Shown here piece after piece: positions 61,555-64,000 of a DNA stretch of 64,000 bases. This stretch comes from Paraburkholderia sp. (GTDB taxonomy: Bacteria > Pseudomonadota > Gammaproteobacteria > Burkholderiales > Burkholderiaceae), in the NCBI RefSeq assembly GCF_028283785.1, contig NZ_JAPWKB010000005.1:1-64000 (forward strand), given 5' to 3'. The position numbers were made by a program, and so were the translations under genes. The notes beneath the pieces are model-generated. The model saw only the letters and a list, made by a program, of their open reading frames with translations. It did not search any database and was not told the DNA's origin. How positions within the stretch are numbered: position 1 is the first letter of the stretch; each line of letters opens with the position of its first letter.

Positions 61555-61692
61555 GAGACTTTCCTGAGTAAGAAGAAAACATGGAACGTGTGCTTCGGCC
61601 GCGAAGGCCGGACAACCATCGAGTGTATGTCAACTGGACGCTTGCTGGAACGCACGCGTGGCCCACTACGGCATGTCAGCGCGCCGTAGCGT

Positions 61693-62397
61693 TCATCGCG
61701 GCAGCCACGGCAACGGATCGACCGGATGACCGTCCTTGCGCACCTCGAACTGGATCGAGCCGCCACCCTGGCCGTCGTTGCCGACTTCGCCGATCGCCTG
61801 GCCTTGCGTCACCGCATCGCCTTCGCGCACGAGCACCGTGCCGTTCTGTCCGTAAGCGGTGATCAGCGAGTCGTCATGCTTGATGATGATCAGCGGCCCG
61901 TAGGCTTCGATGCCGGTGCCCGCATACACGACGCGCCCGGCGGCCGCCGCCTTCACCAGATCGCCGGGTTTGCCGGCAATCACGATGCCCTTGGTCTTGC
62001 CTGGCACGAACGGTTTCAGCACTGCGCCGCGCAACGGCCACATCAGCACGCCCGATTGCACCGCGCCGCTGCCGCTTGCGACGCCGCTCGCCAGCGGCGC
62101 GACGCGCAACACCTGTCCGGCGACGATCGGCGTGCCCGGCGCGAGCCCGTTCCAGAGCGCGATATCCTGCGGACGCTGCGCGAACGCAGTCGCGATGCTG
62201 GCAAGGGTGTCACCTGGATTCGCGCGGTAATAACCGGCGGGCACCTGACGCGAACCGCTTGTCGACGTGGCAGGTGCGGCGCTCCGGTACGTGCTATCGC
62301 CGCTATCCCAGGACGGTCCCGCGCAGGCGCCCAGCAGCATTGCGACGCCCACAGCAATGCCCGGTGTGATTGCCCCGTGACGCTGTTTCAGCCTCAT
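61693..62397 (-). CDS. NlpD-like lipoprotein with LysM and degenerate LytM (M23) domains
   Basis: This 234-residue lipoprotein (lipobox LLGACAGPSWD) has a LysM domain (about 50-95: YYRANPGDTLASIATAFAQR) and a C-terminal M23/LytM domain. The zinc ligands are missing: the first motif reads GIVIAGKPGDLV without the usual His/Asp pair, the middle His is Gln (TAYGQNGTVL), and the HxH motif reads SIQFEVRKDG. It should therefore not cut peptidoglycan but may activate amidases, like E. coli NlpD and EnvC. GGGAGG lies 4 bp before the ATG at 62397. Confidence 0.87.
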   Translation of the reverse strand: MRLKQRHGAITPGIAVGVAMLLGACAGPSWDSGDSTYRSAAPATSTSGSRQVPAGYYRANPGDTLASIATAFAQRPQDIALWNGLAPGTPIVAGQVLRVAPLASGVASGSGAVQSGVLMWPLRGAVLKPFVPGKTKGIVIAGKPGDLVKAAAAGRVVYAGTGIEAYGPLIIIKHDDSLITAYGQNGTVLVREGDAVTQGQAIGEVGNDGQGGGSIQFEVRKDGHPVDPLPWLPR

Positions 62398-62525
62398 CCA
62401 GCCTCCCCGACAGATAAACCCGGAACCTTCGCACAAGCCCGTTTCGTCCCGAGCAACAGTACAAAAAACAAAGACCGCCGAGCCGTTGCGATACTTCGCA
62501 TTCCGGAGCGATACTCAAACGACGT

Positions 62526-62837
62526 TCAGACACTGCCCGCTGTTTCGACCACCAGGATACGTGCTTCGCCAATCGGGAACGCGACGTGCTCAGTCCCGAC
62601 CGACGCGTAGAAAACATCACCGGTTTCGAGAATCGCCGATTGCTCCTGCCCCGCTTCACGGTAGCGCATCTCCACACGGCCATCGAGCACCGCGAACACT
62701 TCTTCGCCGTCGTTGACGTGCCATTTGTATGGCTGATCCGTCCAGTGCAGGCGCGTGGTGATACCGCGCATGTTTGCAATGTCGAGTGCGCCCCACGGGC
62801 GTGTCGCGGTAAACGTCTTGCTGCGGATGATCTTCAT
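62526..62837 (-). CDS. Cupin-domain protein
   Basis: This 103-residue protein is a single conserved beta-barrel: RLHWTDQPYKWHVNDGEEVF, AVLDGRVEMRYREAGQ, ILETGDVFYASVGTEHVAFP. The cupin metal ligands His/Glu (WHVNDGEE) and the later His (TEHVA) are present. I chose ATG 62837 (MKIIRSKTFTATRPWGALDI) by family fit; its ribosome-binding site is poor, and a longer form from 62963 is possible. Function unknown; small single-domain cupins bind metals or small ligands. Confidence 0.8.
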   Translation of the reverse strand: MKIIRSKTFTATRPWGALDIANMRGITTRLHWTDQPYKWHVNDGEEVFAVLDGRVEMRYREAGQEQSAILETGDVFYASVGTEHVAFPIGEARILVVETAGSV

Positions 62838-63239
62838 GTTGAGGAGGAATCGACCGATGAAATTACCTCGCAAGTCGCCCACCGCAACTCGCGTGCCTCG
62901 TCTGGAAAACGCGGGTACTCGCGCTGTTTCGATGCTCACAGGTTCGCGTTTCCAGTCGCCCATTATAGGGCGCATACGGTCCGTACCCATGCACGGGATG
63001 ACGCAAAGCGGTGCACCGGATGCAATGTGCACCGCCAGCGCTGCGTGTACCGATCCACGGTCGTACACCCTGTTTTACCGGCCCGAACCCGGATTTATCG
63101 GATCATTGAAACCATTCGACGCTCGCCTATACTGGTTCTTGCCGCCGCACAGCCTTACGCGCGCCCATCGCATCGGCGCCCGGCCATATCAACCAAGGCG
63201 ACACGTTCGCCGCGCTGTCTTTTCCGGCAGGAGCACGGC
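62838..63239. other. Divergent intergenic region (cupin / hypothetical)
   Basis: No gene is seen in these 402 bp. Minus-strand codons 62838-62963 could extend the cupin gene. No operator was identified. Confidence 0.4.
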
Positions 63240-63560
63240 ATGAACAAAGCGACATTTCTCGCCTTGCAATTGAGCGTCGAAGACGTGGCGGCGACACCTG
63301 GTCTGGTCGAATTGCTGAATATGCATCTGGTGTTCGCCACCGACGTCGCCGAGGCCGCCGACGCGCTCGTGCAACTTGCCAGCGTCGCGGGTTTGTCGAG
63401 CGGCGTCGAAGCCAGCGTCGAAATTCCGGCTATCGCACTCGAACGCCTGCGCGAAGCACTCGACAACCTGAGCGGCTACGACGAATCCTGGTTGCTTGCG
63501 CTTGAGCCGAGCGAAGCGCTCTTCGACGACATCGCCCGCCGTCACCGAACCTTGCATTGA
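63240..63560 (+). CDS. Hypothetical protein (106 aa)
   Basis: I do not recognise this family. It is a soluble, acidic, Ala/Leu/Val-rich, mostly helical protein (MNKATFLALQLSVEDVAATP), without Cys or membrane segments. GGAG lies 7 bp before the ATG at 63240. It is followed by another plus-strand gene 137 bp downstream. Confidence 0.72.
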   Translation: MNKATFLALQLSVEDVAATPGLVELLNMHLVFATDVAEAADALVQLASVAGLSSGVEASVEIPAIALERLREALDNLSGYDESWLLALEPSEALFDDIARRHRTLH

Positions 63561-63697
63561 GCCTCACCGCGAAACGCGGGCGTGTTCCGGCGCCCGCGCG
63601 CGCCGCTTTCGCTTATCGCGAGGCGGGTCGCGCCGGCCGTCCGGCCTGATCGACGGCGCGGCGTTGCCTGTCTGGCGAGTCACCCTGAGGAACTGCC

Positions 63698-64000
63698 GTG
63701 AAAAGCCTTCTGAACCGTCGCAGCGCATTTTCCGCCACTGGCCCTTCCCACCTCGTGCAAGTCGCCCACGGCGGCGGTGCGACCGGTACGCTGACTCATT
63801 CGACGCAGCAAGACACGCGCTCACGACAGGACCGCGACGATCCCACCGGCGATCACGCGACCGGCCACGCAATGCAATCGTCAGGATCGGGCGACCAGGG
63901 CGGCATCGGACCGGCGAATGCGGGCGCGGTCGAACAGGCGCGTCAGCAGGTCACCACGTTGCGCCCCGTCCCGGTCGTGCCGTCGCATTCGAACGGACGC
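63698..64000 (+). CDS. Hypothetical protein, N-terminal 101 codons (runs off the right edge)
   Basis: A GTG at 63698 with GAGGA 6 bp upstream opens a frame with no stop up to the window end (MKSLLNRRSAFSATGPSHLV). The visible part is polar, rich in Gly, Gln, Ser, Thr and Asp, and probably disordered (for example HATGHAMQSSGSGDQGG). No signal peptide is clear and I recognise no family. The rest lies beyond the window. Confidence 0.55.
   Translation, partial: MKSLLNRRSAFSATGPSHLVQVAHGGGATGTLTHSTQQDTRSRQDRDDPTGDHATGHAMQSSGSGDQGGIGPANAGAVEQARQQVTTLRPVPVVPSHSNGR

Overview
The window reads as a high-GC betaproteobacterial genome, most likely Burkholderia sensu lato (Paraburkholderia, Caballeronia or Burkholderia). 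The assignment rests on gene content: a ceo/bpeEF-oprC-type efflux locus, an FlhDC flagellar regulator pair, a beta-ketoadipate thiolase, DUF4148 and DUF6232-like proteins, a 1616-residue NAD-glutamate dehydrogenase, and many paired catabolic genes and regulators. No rRNA, tRNA, CRISPR array, transposase or replication origin was found. The window cuts a gene at each end.

Layout. 1-3.7 kb: trans-4-hydroxy-L-proline catabolism (epimerase; FAD, [2Fe-2S] and FAD/NAD subunits of a heteromeric D-hydroxyproline dehydrogenase; divergent deaminase). 3.8-8 kb: orphan OmpR-type regulator and two MFS transporters. 8-10 kb: small membrane and hypothetical genes. 10.2-12.8 kb: XRE regulator, a 770-bp AT-rich control region with repeated TTACAAA sites, and flhDC without other flagellar genes. 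12.8-15.5 kb: Nramp transporter and a frameshifted acyl-CoA-dehydrogenase-like monooxygenase. 15.8-24.2 kb: RND efflux operon llpE-ceoA-ceoB-opcM with a divergent LysR gene. 24.3-34 kb: DUF4148 protein, a tiny ORF, CDF transporter, selD, giant NAD-GDH, alpha/beta hydrolase and M14 peptidase. 34-39.5 kb: EamA transporter and gabR/gabT/gabD (GABA catabolism). 39.6-40.6 kb: toxin-antitoxin cassette and an unexplained remnant. 40.6-45 kb: pcaF (frameshifted), denD-otnI (erythronate catabolism) and a PcaR-like IclR regulator. 45-49.8 kb: two orphan periplasmic binding proteins, an aspartoacylase-like hydrolase and a porin. 49.8-55.9 kb: LysR, 2-hydroxyacid dehydrogenase, MFS, and two envelope proteins. 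56-64 kb: glgP, MFS efflux pump, ltaE, a degenerate NlpD-like LytM protein, cupin and two hypothetical genes.

Most modules are catabolic or transport units under a local regulator: hydroxyproline to 2-oxoglutarate semialdehyde, GABA to succinate, beta-ketoadipyl-CoA to succinyl-CoA and acetyl-CoA, and erythronate toward central metabolism. Points worth a second look are: three single-base frameshifts in otherwise well-conserved genes; an alpha/beta hydrolase with Asp at the nucleophile position (LlpE-like); a probable leaderless toxin-antitoxin transcript; an orphan flhDC with an operator-like array upstream; a pcaF promoter with a three-half-site operator matching IclR/PcaU architecture; and GCATGC-rich palindromes at two loci.
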